A stretch of 64,000 nucleotides of DNA from Panagrolaimus kolymaensis (lineage: Eukaryota > Nematoda > Chromadorea > Rhabditida > Panagrolaimidae), in the NCBI GenBank assembly GCA_028622995.1, contig JAJQJQ010000008.1:6882001-6946000 (forward strand), given 5' to 3'. Numbering within the stretch: the first letter of the stretch is position 1; the number at the start of each line of letters is the position of its first letter. The position numbers were made by a program, and so were the translations under genes. Below the pieces are notes generated by a model. That model worked only from the letters and a program-made list of their open reading frames with translations, was not told the DNA's origin and did no database searches. Below, piece by piece: positions 25,201 to 37,441 of this stretch.

Positions 25201-27344
25201 CATTTTTGCCATAATACGTTGCCCTTAGTGGTGGCCAAAAATCGTACAACCTTAATTTACTTTCTTTTTTGAGAAACCTTTTTAATGCTTTGGTGGTTTA
25301 CTAGGAAGTATTAGTTCCATGGCGACCAATATCAAATTAGCTTTTTTTCACTCACTCCCACAACATTTTTCTTTAATATTATTTTTTGTTTGTTCTTTGC
25401 TTTTAAAAAAAGTCCAAAATAAAATTGAAGTTGAATAAATGCGTGGGGTTTTATAAATGCTTCAAAAATGATTTTTTCAATATTTTCTGTTGTTTCGGAT
25501 GCTCCCTTTTTAGTTGACGTGTGACAAAAAATGAATTTTATTTTGTGTATCTAACAAATGCATTTTTTGAATTTCATTTTTGAAAAAACCAAAAAGAAAA
25601 AATGGAGTGAGCAGGTGAATAAATCCGCCAACAACAATATCATCATGAGACTCACATTATTTTTTGTTCAATAAAAAACATTCGCTTTCCGCAAAATTTT
25701 TTTAAAGCTACTGCTATTTTGAATTTAAAGAAAAGCAATAGTGGCGTTTTCCCACAAAAAAATAAATAATTATTAAATAAAAATTATTTTCAATGGTTGC
25801 TTAATTACATTACTTTTTTTTTTATTAACAAAAAGTGTTTATTTTAAAATAAGTAGATACTTTTAAAAGAAATCCCATCCTTGTTACTTTTTTTTATGAG
25901 ATTATCGTTTCATTAATCATGTTATTATTTTACTATAGCTTCTTCATCTTCTTTTTATATGTTGTAGTTTCTTTTTTGATAATAATAATCCATTCATGGT
26001 TTTAATTTATTTTATTTTCTCCTTCACTACAAAGACATGTGAAAAAAAAACTTTAAAGAGATTTCTTGTTAACAACAACCACATGCTTCTTTTTATTCTC
26101 GTCAAATTTAGTTTTGTTTCTTCGATAATATAAAAACAGCAAGTATACTACGTTTATTAATTTCTGGTCAAATTACGTTTTCCTTTTTTATTACTAAGAA
26201 AATGAAATTTTTAGTCTAAATGTTGTAGTCAACTACCACCACCATGTCTTTTTTCTTCATGCATAAGAAATGGATAGGAAAAGGTTAATTAAATATAATT
26301 ATTACAACATATCCATTTTTGAGCTAAAACCCTTACAAATAAATATTTAAACATTTGGTTAGTAAAGAAAGGGTTAAAAAAGGAAATTGAAGGCTAAAAT
26401 CATTTGGATGAGAAAAGATAAAGGAAAAGAAGATTTTGTTTTGGGCGAATAATCTTTTCTTTGCTCTGATATTAGACCCACACACAAAAATTGGGAAAAA
26501 AAAGTTAGTTGATATCAGCGATGAATTTACTTTTTTGACGTCATTAGATTAAGTTTTGATTCTTCCCTTCTTCATTTTTTTTATCAATATTTTATCTGTT
26601 TTTTCAATCATCGGCTTTTATACCAAAATAAGACTTTGTGCTGACAGCGGACTGATTGGAAAATAAGTAGTTCCGTTTCTTTTTTTAAGATGATGGAGTA
26701 GAATGTTTATGTTTAAAGACACATATCTTCTTTTTAATTTTCAATCGATTTCTTATTTTTTCTGCTGATTTTTTAATTTATATTTTTTTTAATTTTAACC
26801 ATTTAGGATTCTTCAGCCATATTAAATTCTTGAAAATTCCATTTGTTTTTCTTTTGACATGTTCAAAAGGTTTCATCGATGTCTGCTTTTTTTTAGTCTA
26901 TCCTTTTTTATCTTTCGTCTGTCCCCTCGTGAGTCTTCTTTTAGTCCTATGGGAAGAAAATTTTTTGTTTTTTGTCTTTCCCATTGACATTTTCTTTTTA
27001 ATTGCGCTTTTTTTCATGTTGTTTATTTTCATGTTTTACGCTTCAAAAAGTTCTATTTAAACATACATGCAGCGTACTTTAATCATTTAAAAACTTTTTT
27101 TTAGTGAATAGATATTACCAAAGGGTTGTTGGTTGTGGTATTAACCCTTATTTTTCTTTGACGTCATATTTTTATAAATTCGTTATTCCTATTTTTTGGA
27201 ATTATTATTCTTATGCATAAAATTGATATTTTTTGATAAAGAAAATAATAATAATACGCGACATTCAGAACGCCCTTTGAAATCAAACGTTCCATTATTA
27301 AAGTTTTAATTTAATTTAAAAAAAGAAAGAAAGTAACCGCTTGA
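22250..27344. other. gene-free T-rich block upstream of the nuclear receptor
   Basis: About 5.1 kb without a supported gene. The plus strand is T-rich with T runs, the reverse of the 10-19 kb block and the same sense as introns of the downstream receptor gene. ORFs are short and Phe-rich. The region at 24170-24600 has GTTGTTGCTGCTGCC-like and CCACCC-like clusters and could include a promoter, but I cannot demonstrate one. Confidence 0.45.
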
Positions 27345-30300
27345 ATGAAAGAAGAAAAATTACCTTGGCCATCGATAATGCATCCACCGGGTACACCAAT
27401 GGATTTTTTGAATCTTCAACCTCCATCATCAGTAAATAATATTCCTTCCACGTCTAAAGTTAGTCAACTCTGTGCTGTTTGCGATGCACAAGCAGATGGA
27501 TTTCATTATAATGCTTTAAGTTGCCGAAGTTGTAATGCATTTTTTCGACGTGCTGTCACTTTTAAACAGGTTAGTTTTTGTTCGCTTCTGTTTATTGTGT
27601 ATGAAGGCAGCTTTTATTTGTTTTTGGGGTGAAATTGGAGCAGCAATTTTAATGGCAAACGAAGAAGAAATAAAAAATTTCTTTCGAATTTGCACGTTTC
27701 TCACTTCATTGTCTTTCTTTCTTTTTTAATGGAAAAAGGTCGTTTATCGAAAAATATTGAATGTTTAATGACCGCAAAAAAAAAATCAATGAAAATGAAA
27801 CACTTTTATAAGAAACAAAACATAGGCTACTTACTTTACGGTAGTTTCTGCAAGTTTTAATGCGATCTCAATCCTATTTTTGCCTTGCAATATTTTTCCT
27901 TCTATTAAAATCCTTTGATACGTGTTTATGGTTTATTTATTCAGAGTCGAATCAAATAAGGAGAAAAGGATTTTGTCGAAGGATATCCCAAAACATGGGT
28001 GAAATAAATATCCAAAATCGGAGATCGCATCGCAACAAGAGAAAAGAAAATGCAAATATTCGAAGAAATATAGTTTATGCTTCACCGCTAAAAACAATCT
28101 TTTTTAGACGAATGAACATTTGAACTTTAGCCACTGCATTGGTGGTTTGAAGTGACAACAATTTTAGTAGCGTAAAACCATTTTTTTGTGCTGCAAAATT
28201 TTTTTTCATTTATTTCTAAAGTCTGTTTAAAAAATTGAAAACGGACTTTATTTTTTTCGGAAAAAAATGCTGAGAAGAAGGAACACATTTTTCTTTCAAC
28301 AACGCAAAAATCAATCGATTGCAATAAATTCAAATGAAATTTTGTTTTTAGACGTATGTTTGCCGAAAAGATAATAATTGTGACGTAAACCAGTATGTAC
28401 GTTGTGCATGCAGAGCTTGCCGATTTTCTAAATGTCTCAAAGCTGGAATGAGGCCCGAAGCAGTTCAGCCTCGACGAGATCCAACTGGTTCTCAAAAAAA
28501 TAGGAAGCCACCAAAAAGGAAAAGACTCAACACTGATAACAGTAAGTGAAAAAGTTTTGATTGTATAAAAATAATTGAGAAAAAAGACAAGAACCCATAA
28601 ATTTTAATGTTTTGACCTTGGTGTGGTTACAATTGCCTAGCTTAAGAAATTTAAAAAAACTTGCTGAGCAAAAAATTCTGTGCAGCAAACTTTGTTTTGA
28701 CCTGAAATTTCATCATTTCAAAATATATGTACGAGACATATAATTCTTAGATTTTTGTTGTCGTCAATGAAGCAGATTAATTTCCACAAATCCGATACAC
28801 AAAGGAGTTATTCTTCATTTTTATTATTTGTTCAGTAATCTATTTTGACCCTTATTTTTTTTTTCTCCCTACATCTTATAATCATGCATTTTTTTATCAC
28901 TACACTATGTGGACCTTAAACTATTCTTTACTCTGAAATTTTCATTTCCGTAGTTGATGATGGGATATAATTTCTGAATTCGTTGATTTCTTTCAATCGT
29001 CATTTTCTTAATTAATAAATAAGCGCATTCGTAGTTTTAGTTGTTCACTTCAAAAGTCCAAATGCTGTATTCCTTTCACCTTTAAAAAAACTAAACTGTA
29101 TAAATTGCATTGAGAAGAAAAGGGAGAAAAACGCTAGCCTAAATTTACGAATTATAGTTGCAAAGTACATTAATCAAACATGAGAAACAGAAAGAAAAAA
29201 ACTAAATAAAAGGATGACCTCTGTGGTTACTTTTGCTCTATTTTTTGAAAGTTTTGCTTTCCATCGAAAAAAAGGAAAGAAAATGCAAACATTTTTTATT
29301 TTTTCTTCAATGATTTACTTAGTTTTTTTGGGTTGATCTCATTGGTTTGGTTTAACTAGACAAATATTTGAGTTTTGAGTTTTGTGTTTTGATTGAAAAT
29401 GACTTGTTTGATGTTACAAAAAGTTTTTTGCATCTTTTTCAACCCCAAGAGATTGCTATTTATTGACGCGATTTTTCATTGCATTTTTTACACTTCTTAT
29501 TGTTTGCATCTACATACAAAATTGATTTTTTGAGATCTCTGATTTCCGATCTTCCGGTCTAGCACCATATTTCTGTTTTGAATCTTTATCGACTATCGTT
29601 AATCTCAACTCCACCCTTTTTTCCCATCATCGGCGAAGTTTATTACAAAAATCTTTGACTTTTTATATTTTTATATCAGTTTTTCTCGTTCTTATTTTTT
29701 TTGCCGTCAAATAAATTCAAGCTGCTTCAATTCTTTCCATTGAATTAGGAAAAGAAAATGATGTTTGGCCAATGGCTTCCTGAAGGAGTTGAAAAAAATG
29801 TTGAAGATTGTTTAATTACCTCGGATTTTATCAATAATCAAAAACGTAATAGTCAAGTTTTCGATTTTGAACCAATCAAATCTTTGATTAATCTTGCAAT
29901 CGTTCAACCACCAACTTGGCAAAATTTACTTAAATTTTTGGGTTTGTACAAATCATTTTTCAATTACTTAAAACTTTTTTCATTATTTTTTGATTCATTA
30001 TAAAAAAAACGACTGTATTTTAGGCGAACATCCATCATCATTAACAACGTCGCCTTTAATGCAATTTATCAAATCTGAGCCTCCACATTCGGTTGATTCA
30101 GAAGAAAATAATTTTACTTCTTTTATTTCAAATGGTAATACCAAAGTTGAAATCAAATTTGAATGTACTCCATCAACTTCAGCCGATCATAACTCAAATA
30201 CAAGAAAGCATAAAGCCAATGATGATGAGTTATTAACAAATGACGATGGTGAAGAATTTGATCGTCTTGTTACTGCTTATCATGAACATTTAAAACATAT

Positions 30301-31254
30301 GAATCGTTCTATGATTTCTATTGATGATTTTCTTCGAGAACCTGAAGATGTAAGTTAAAAAAGTGGTAATAAAAACTTTTAATTATCACTATTGCAGGGC
30401 CCAAAATTCCGTAAAATGGTTCCAAGTGATGTTGATAAACTTTCCACTGTTGAATTAAGTGGTTTACTTTATTGGCTTGAAAAGCAACATCCTTTTAAAC
30501 TTCTTGATCATCCTGATCGCGAAGCCCTTCTCAAGCGTTATTCCGTTCGAAAATTATCTCTCGATCATTTTTATCAAGCATCCAAATTTAAAGATATGGT
30601 TGCAGAAGGCAAATTTGCAATGTTGAATAACACTTATGTTCCACCAAATGAAACAGGATTTGAAGGTGTTACGGATGATGAAAAAACTAGACAAGCTAAA
30701 TTTGAGTAAGCTTTAAAAAAATTTATTTTAAAAAGCTTTTATAAAATTTAAAATTATTACAGTATCTTTCGACCAACATTAGATCGATTATGGGCAACCA
30801 TAGTTATTCCATTTTCAAAGATGAATGTTACCGATGCTGAAATAGTTACTTTGCATATTTTATTATTATGGAGCGCTCAAAGTAAGGCTAACAACACTAC
30901 ATGCATCATAGTTGACATAAATTTAATTTTTTAGATAATCGATATGTCTCAGCACCAGTAAAAGAAATTATGAGAAAAAGGCGTGAATGGGCTGTTTCAC
31001 GTTTATTTGAACATTATGAACAAATTGGAATTATTGATCCTGTAGTTCGTTTAGGAGAAATTCTTTTACTTTTACCCGAAATTGAAGTCGTTTGTGATTT
31101 ACATTGCACTGATTTTCAAGTTGCAAAACTTTTCCAATTTTGTGGTAACAAACTTGATTATCATTTAAGTACAATTACTAAAAATCCTTTTTATTTTTTA
31201 GATTCTCTCAGCTCATATTGGTATGATAAATGGTGTTATACCTCACAAGATTAA
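27345..31254 (+). CDS. nuclear hormone receptor, nematode supplementary type
   Basis: Ligand-regulated or orphan transcription factor. Exons seen: 27345-27569, 28352-28541, 29749-29941, 30024-30349, 30398-30705, 30763-30881, 30935-31254. The DNA-binding domain starts near residue 43 with CAVC..., P-box CRSCNAFFRR, and the second zinc finger C(x5)C(x9)C(x2)C ending CRFSKCLKAGM, typical of HNF4-derived nematode receptors. A hinge with KNRKPPKRKR looks like a nuclear localisation signal. The ligand-binding domain follows; MNVTDAEIVTLHILLLWS matches its conserved helix 3-5 region. An IKSEPP motif in the linker is a candidate SUMO site. The frame from 28541 to 29749 does not close: exon 2 ends in phase 1 and exon 3 starts in phase 0, so a small exon is probably hidden in the 1.2-kb intron. 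The paralogue cannot be named. Confidence 0.88.
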
Positions 31255-31941
31255 ATTTATTTATGGCCACCAATTTTTTCGAAAAAGAATGTCTTTATTC
31301 CTAACAGATACATACATAGAAGAGAGTTTATCGAGAGAGTATGAAAAAAGAATGCCAGCTTTTATTTTATAATATTTTTTTATTATTGTAAAACGTGTAC
31401 CAGCAACATCTTGTTTATGCTTTGTTTTTTTGAGTTTGTTATAATTTTATACCATTTTTATTACCTCTTTATATTTTGTGGAAATATTTTTATTTTTGTT
31501 AAAGTTTTTAAGAAAAAATACGTGTTTAAAGAAAGAATAATTTTTATTTTTTTAAATAATAAACAAAGGCATTTTTTGAATATAAATTTGCAAAAAACCG
31601 GTAGATTCGAAAGATACAATAATACATTAAAAAAAGGCAAAATTAAAAAGAATGGAAAGAAAGTGAAAGGTATCAATAAATATTGTAGCAGCTACTAAGA
31701 TTTTAATAATGAAAAGATCTTGCATGAGAGTTCTGTAAATTAAATATATTTGATTCCAGAGTAGCTATAGTTTCTGCCACTTTTTACTCTTGTCCCCTTC
31801 ACTAATTTGAGCAATAATTCGATTTAAAGAAAAGCTAAAGGCACAAGCTCTGATATTGTAAAAAACAATAATATACAATTTGATAAAAAATATTAGATAA
31901 ATGTAAAGAAGATAAATGGCAAATTTTCTGCACGCATGCTG
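31255..31941. other. convergent intergenic region
   Basis: AT-rich 3' flanks of the nuclear receptor and the convergent PAF-acetylhydrolase. The open frames on both strands are low-complexity and not coding. AATAAA occurs near 31558, but its link to either transcript is unclear. Confidence 0.5.
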
Positions 31942-33732
31942 TTAAACTCCAATTTCATCCACTTCATCAAGTTGCTCCTCAGCTTTTAGCATTTCTTTTT
32001 CCACATCTTCATCATCAACTTTAACGTTAGTTCCTTCCATTAAAAATTCGCTATATCTTTGTGCAACTTCCCTCAGCGCATCAATAGCGGGTTCATGAGC
32101 AAAACATTTTCGTAGAAATGTTACAGTCATTTCGAGATAAGCTTCACCAGCATCATGAGGATCTATTTCACCTTGAACACCAAATTTACGCCCCATGTAT
32201 CCTGGCATTAAATATGTAAAGTCTGAGAATGATTGATGCACAATATTTCTAAAAAATTAGGTTTTATCATTTTATTGGGTGAAGAATAAGCTTACTTGAA
32301 AGTAAACATAAGTTTTTCTGATGATTCATGATCAAGTTTAAAAATTCTTTTCATATTTTCTGGCCATTGCCAATCATGAACATTTAAAAGAAGAGCAGGC
32401 TGGGTTGCCCTTGAATACATTTCATGTTCGATGGGATAAAACCAACCATCAAGAACAACGGAGCAAGCAAAATCCGTAGAAAATGCTGATGCAGCTATCG
32501 ATGTTGCGCCACCCATTGAATGTCCAATTGCAGCAGCTTTAGAAATATCTAATCGATCCTATAAACACTTTCTGTTTTAGTTATAAATCATCTCAACTAA
32601 ATTTTGCCATGAGTTACAATAAAAATTCAATCGCTACTTACCTTAAATTGCTGCCAATCAAAATTTTGTCCCACAATTATTTTACTTCCTTTAGGTTTTT
32701 TATCTACTGGACCACATTGGCCGAGATTTATTTCTTCGAGAACATTTAGAGCTCGAATGCATTCAGTTACTCGTTTATGATTTTGTTGATTTCTCTTTTT
32801 AAATTCTCTTTCATCATCGCCAAGCATTAACATTTTTATTGGAATTTCATTAACTTTCCCTGAATTTGGATCTGTTTCTAACATGTAAGTCCATGATGAG
32901 GATCGATCTCGATGTTCCACAGCCGCCACTACAAATCCATATGAAGCGAGTGAAGAACAAAAGGTGCTGTAAATTAGTCGAGATCCAGATAAACCATGAG
33001 AAAAAATAATCACAGGAAATTTGGGTTCTGAATCGGTTTTTAAAGAATGAGTAGATTTTGATGGTGGAATATTTTCAGCATCACTTTTGATATCACTCAT
33101 GGATTTTGATGAATGAAACTTGGATGGATGTTTTTTTGAATATAGCGGAATTTGCCAACCTGCTGGAACTCTAAAAGAGGGAGGAAATTCTTTATTAGCT
33201 TTAGAGGGCTTGTTGTTCAAAAAAAATTTTATAATTCATAGTTAAAAAAGTTATTTTTTGAATTGCATAATTTTAAAATATTACCTTTTCTCTCCAATAA
33301 TCCAATCAAAATAAAAATGAATTTTCCGATGTGACATTTGTCGATAATCAGCTAGGCCATCCATATACTCTCGACGTTCATTCCATATTGGATACTCAAT
33401 TTTAATTTTTTCATTTGTGGTTTCATCGGTCTAAATAAATTAAGGAAATGAACGTCAATGAAAATCACACCACTTTTATTTCACTTTATATCAAACTTTT
33501 CAATTTTAAGTTTTGGTCTCAATAGTAAAAAGTTGTAAGTAATTACCTGATTTTCAAAATCAATTTTTAAACAATTTGGATAAAATATTCTCATAAATAC
33601 ACCTGTATCGCCTTCACCTTCACCAGCTACCATTAAATCAGCGCAACCAACTTCATATTTCCCACAACCAACTTGTGGTAAAATTGTTGAAGGTTTTGAA
33701 CCCGTCGCATATGCAGATGTTGTTAAACCCAT
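31942..33732 (-). CDS. PAFAH2: platelet-activating factor acetylhydrolase (group VII/II type)
   Basis: Serine esterase removing the sn-2 acetyl or short oxidised acyl group of PAF-like phospholipids. Exons on minus: 33547-33732, 33285-33430, 32642-33170, 32296-32558, 31942-32248, giving 476 aa in frame. The alpha/beta-hydrolase features are all visible: oxyanion-region FSHGLSGSR, nucleophile elbow GHSMGG (Ser at the GxSxG), acid in VLDGWFYP, and catalytic His in IVHQSFSDFTYL. All three triad residues are intact, so activity is expected. The N-terminus MGLTTS fits N-myristoylation, as known for intracellular PAF-AH II; there is no signal peptide. A Ser/Lys-rich insert of about 40 residues (SKKHPSKFHSSKSMSD onward) precedes the first core strand. 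The gene is convergent with the nuclear receptor. Confidence 0.93.
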
Positions 33733-36670
33733 AGTCTTTTTTTAAAAATAAAAATAAAAACAACAAATAAAAATAACAAAAGAAAATAATCTGAAAAAAG
33801 GCTTCGATCAGCAAAAAATAAAATGGAGCAACTGAAGTACGTGATCACCGAAAAACACGCCACCAGACAATTAAATGATTGACAATGCAAAAAGTAAAAG
33901 TTATTTTAAAAACGACGAAGAAAATGGGCTCAAAGGACAAAAGAAGGCAATATAAAACCTGTTTTTTTTCAGAGAAGAATAGAAAAGTGTGAAAGCAAGG
34001 AAAAAGTGGGTGAAATGATAAGGGAAAAAATGTTCATGCTACATTCAAGCAAAGATTCGGAAAAAAGGGAATTCGATCAGGTACACTAACAGATTTCGAA
34101 GAGGAAAATAGTAAAAAATAATAAATAAATAAAAATCTTAATCTTTACTCATCCAGAAAATAACACTCTCTCTCTCTCTCTCTCTCTCAATAGACACAAT
34201 TTTCAATGATTCAAATGATGACCCTCAAACTGCACTAAAAAAACGAAGCAGCTGATGATCACGTTTTTTAAAACAAGAGCAAAGGCCAACACCATTAACA
34301 TCGCCATTTGATGATGATCACAAACAGACACTTGAGTGTTATGAATAAACCTACGATGAGGAGAAAGAAAGAAGAAAAAAGTAAGGCGCACATTCATTGT
34401 AGTTTGTTGTTATTACTTCTTCTTTGCTTCTTGGATAAATAAAAATTTTGCAGCTGCGAGCTGCTGCTGGCGCCGCGCCGTCGTGAGTTTCTTTTTCTCA
34501 TGTGCTTCTTTAAAGGAAGCTTTGAATTGTTAGTTCTTCCATCAGCTGACCGAAGACAACTATAAAAGGGAGAAGAAGAAAAAAATAGTGGCACCAAAAA
34601 TGTGTTCATTCATTCAATGGTTTTGACAAAGTCCCAATTTTTGAAGAAGAAAATAGAGAGGAAAAAAATGTGGAGGACCAAAAACCAATCTTAAAACAAA
34701 ACAACAAAAAAGAAGGAGGACATCTTTAAGATAAAAGAGAGGAGACAAGTAAGCTTCGTCAAAATAAGAGTCAATTATTAAAAGAAAAAATGGGGCACTT
34801 TTTTAAAAAGCTGGCACCCTCCCGCCGCGGAGGGGCATCAAAAAAGCGATTATGTAAATTGTAAAAAACGTGAAAAGATGCTTGTTTGCTTTACTTTTGA
34901 GAGAATGAAAACATCGACTATGATATGATGAGAGAAGTGAAGAGACCCATTTTTTGGAAGATGATGAATAAATAAAATGTCATGATGAAAAGGGAACATT
35001 AGAAATAAAAGCTTTTAAAAAAATAAAAGTAAAAAAAGGGTAAAAAAATACATTTTTTTTCGATGATTCATAAAGTCAAAGTGGCATTTCGCAGAGTAAT
35101 GTGCTTTTTGAGTATTTTTTAATGGAAAATTTCTAAATATTGATTACAAAAAAAAAAGAGCGATAGAAAAAATAGAGTAATAATTTTGTAAACCCCAAAC
35201 TGTTGCTTCCCACAAACTTTAGTTGAAAGAAAACTTTAATTTCTGGCTAAAAAAAAATAGAGAAGATAATAATTATGGATGAAAGCATATAATTCAAAAA
35301 AGGCATATATTTTCATGGTCATCACGCAAACTCACGCTCTTTTTTAAAGTTAGTTTGGATGAAATTGAAACTGATGAGGCAAAAAATGGAACCAAATAGT
35401 CAAAAAGACAAAAAATAAACAACAATCTAATATAAAAATTTTTATTCAAAAAAATAATAATAAAACTTTCTGCCAAAAAAAATTGTTTGCATTTTCAAGC
35501 TTTTCTATGAAATCATTCCCTTTGAATTTTGTCCATAAAATTTGAAAATTGACCTCGTTGAAACCTTAAGGATTGTATCAAGATAAAGCATACTTGTTGT
35601 TGTGAAAAATAAAATAATAACAAACAAGCAAACAACAAACAAAAAAATACATCAACGAAAGAAGGCGGCTGAGGGATGAATGCATGAAAATACAGGAAGG
35701 AAAAGTAACCATTCATCTTCTCTTTTTTTTCTGTTGCAGTCGTCTGTCTTCGTAAGTTTTATTTTTGCAAGAAGAAGAAGAGAGGGCACAAAGAACAATT
35801 CAATTGGATGGAGCAACAACGTATTATAAGAATGGAGGCGAGAATGGATAAATCATACAGACGAAGTAATGGTGAATGTTAAATCTAACAATATTTTTAC
35901 CTTTTCTTTTTGTTCAACAAATGTCCAAAAAAATGCAATCATAAATTAAACGTTTTAAAAGATGCCACATTTGAACAATTGAAAAATTGTGAAAACTTTT
36001 TTCCTATAAAGTAAAAATGAAAAAATGATGAGTTGCAAATCAAACGTTTTTTGACAAAAGAAAAAATAATCAGGTGATGATGATGAATAAGTTTAATAAA
36101 TTACTCAAAAGAAACCACTTCATATTTTATAATGGCGCAAGTTTTATGGTGGATTAAATTTTTTCAGTGCACTTTTATGCAAGAAACTGAGGTTTAAAGT
36201 ATTTTTAAAATGCTATATGAAAAAAAAATTCAAAATTAGAAAGTAAAATTTAGAGCAGGGGAGTAATGAAGCTTATTACTATGATATTTCCAAGTCAAAT
36301 AAGCTAGTAAAAGATCTGAGTAGTCTGAGTAATTAAAAAGAGGGTAAGTGTTATTATAACATTTACTGTAAAAAAATACGTTAACCTTGAAGAGAAAAAA
36401 AAGATGACTAAAACATATGTAAAAACAACTTTATGCTTTTCAGTCTGACTTAAAATAAAAAAACTCGCAAAACAACTGGAAAAAACAACAACAAAAATAT
36501 GATTTTTTTTTATTATATTTACCCCAACTATGTGGAACATCTTTGAATGGGTAGCACTCACATACTTATTTAAAAAAAATTTTTTTAAAGCTTTCAATTT
36601 TATAAAGTTATCTATCAATAATCGAAATATCGCGATATAAAATGAAAAAAGCATCGCTAAACTAGGGATT
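33733..36670. other. gene-free A-rich block upstream of PAF-AH
   Basis: About 2.9 kb. The plus strand is rich in A runs; on minus, the direction of PAF-AH, it is T-rich like its introns. A CT microsatellite lies at 34166-34188. No coding exon is supported. The minus-strand ORFs around 34203-34609 are likely chance. Confidence 0.45.
34166..34188. repeat. (CT)n microsatellite
   Basis: Eleven and a half uninterrupted CT dinucleotides. Confidence 0.95.
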
Positions 36671-36678
36671 ATGGCAAT

Positions 36679-37151
36679 TAGGGTTCCGACGATTCCCCGA
36701 AACCGGGGATTTTCCCCGATTCCCCGGCCCGGGGAAACTCCCCGATTCCCCGTCCCCGACGAATATCGTTCCCCGGACGGGGATTCCCCGACTCCACTTC
36801 CTCAGTCGGGGAATCCCCGACTCCCCGTCCCCGACCCATTTTTTATTCCGGGGAAAAATATTTTATTTTTAAACATGAGATTTGCTTTAAATAACCTCTC
36901 ACCAATACTAATTAAGGCTAAATATGCTATGATTAATACACAAAAAAATATTTTTCCTTCATAAATTAACATTAAAAAATTTTCGGGGAATTCCCCGGTT
37001 ACTTTTAGAATTTCGGGGATTCCCCGATTCCCCGATTCCCCGTCCCCGACAAATGCTCTCCCCGGCCGGGGAATTCCCCGACTCAAAATCCATTTTCGGG
37101 GATTCCCCGTTCCCCGACATTTTCGCATTTCGGGGAATCGTCGGAACCCTA
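36679..37151. mobile_element. hAT-type MITE C, CCCCGATT iterated ends
   Basis: A 473-bp element with perfect 24-bp terminal inverted repeats starting TAGGGTTCCGACGATTCCCC and an 8-bp target duplication ATGGCAAT at 36671-36678 and 37152-37159. TAGGG ends with an 8-bp duplication fit the hAT superfamily. Both flanks (about 36679-36855 and 36985-37151) are dense permutations of CCCCGATTCCCCG and GGGGAATC; the middle 120 bases are ordinary AT-rich DNA. There is no transposase frame: the two ORFs overlapping it only translate the repeat. The target site is otherwise clean and the TIRs are identical, suggesting recent insertion. Confidence 0.9.
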
Positions 37152-37441
37152 ATGGCAATGCAAGAAGAAGTTCAATCATTCTTAGAGTTTCTAACTAGCA
37201 AAAAAAATATCATCGATCATCAACTTCGTTGGATTCTCACATGTTTGACAATAAAAACTATTTTCGTTGTTTGAAAAAAAAAACAATCCTAAAAAGTTTT
37301 TCATCTTTACAAAATTTGAAATTCCAAAGAAACTATGAAAATAGTTTGTTTGATCGAAAATTTACATCACTGTTTACTCAAGTATTTCTTTTCACTTCAT
37401 GATGTTTTTATTCCATGCTCATCATTTTCTTTCGCTTCATT

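Noticed and set aside
36671..37274. Pro/Arg-rich ORFs overlapping MITE C
   Set aside because: They translate the CCCCGATT repeat in different frames; the element has clear TIRs and a target duplication and no transposase similarity.
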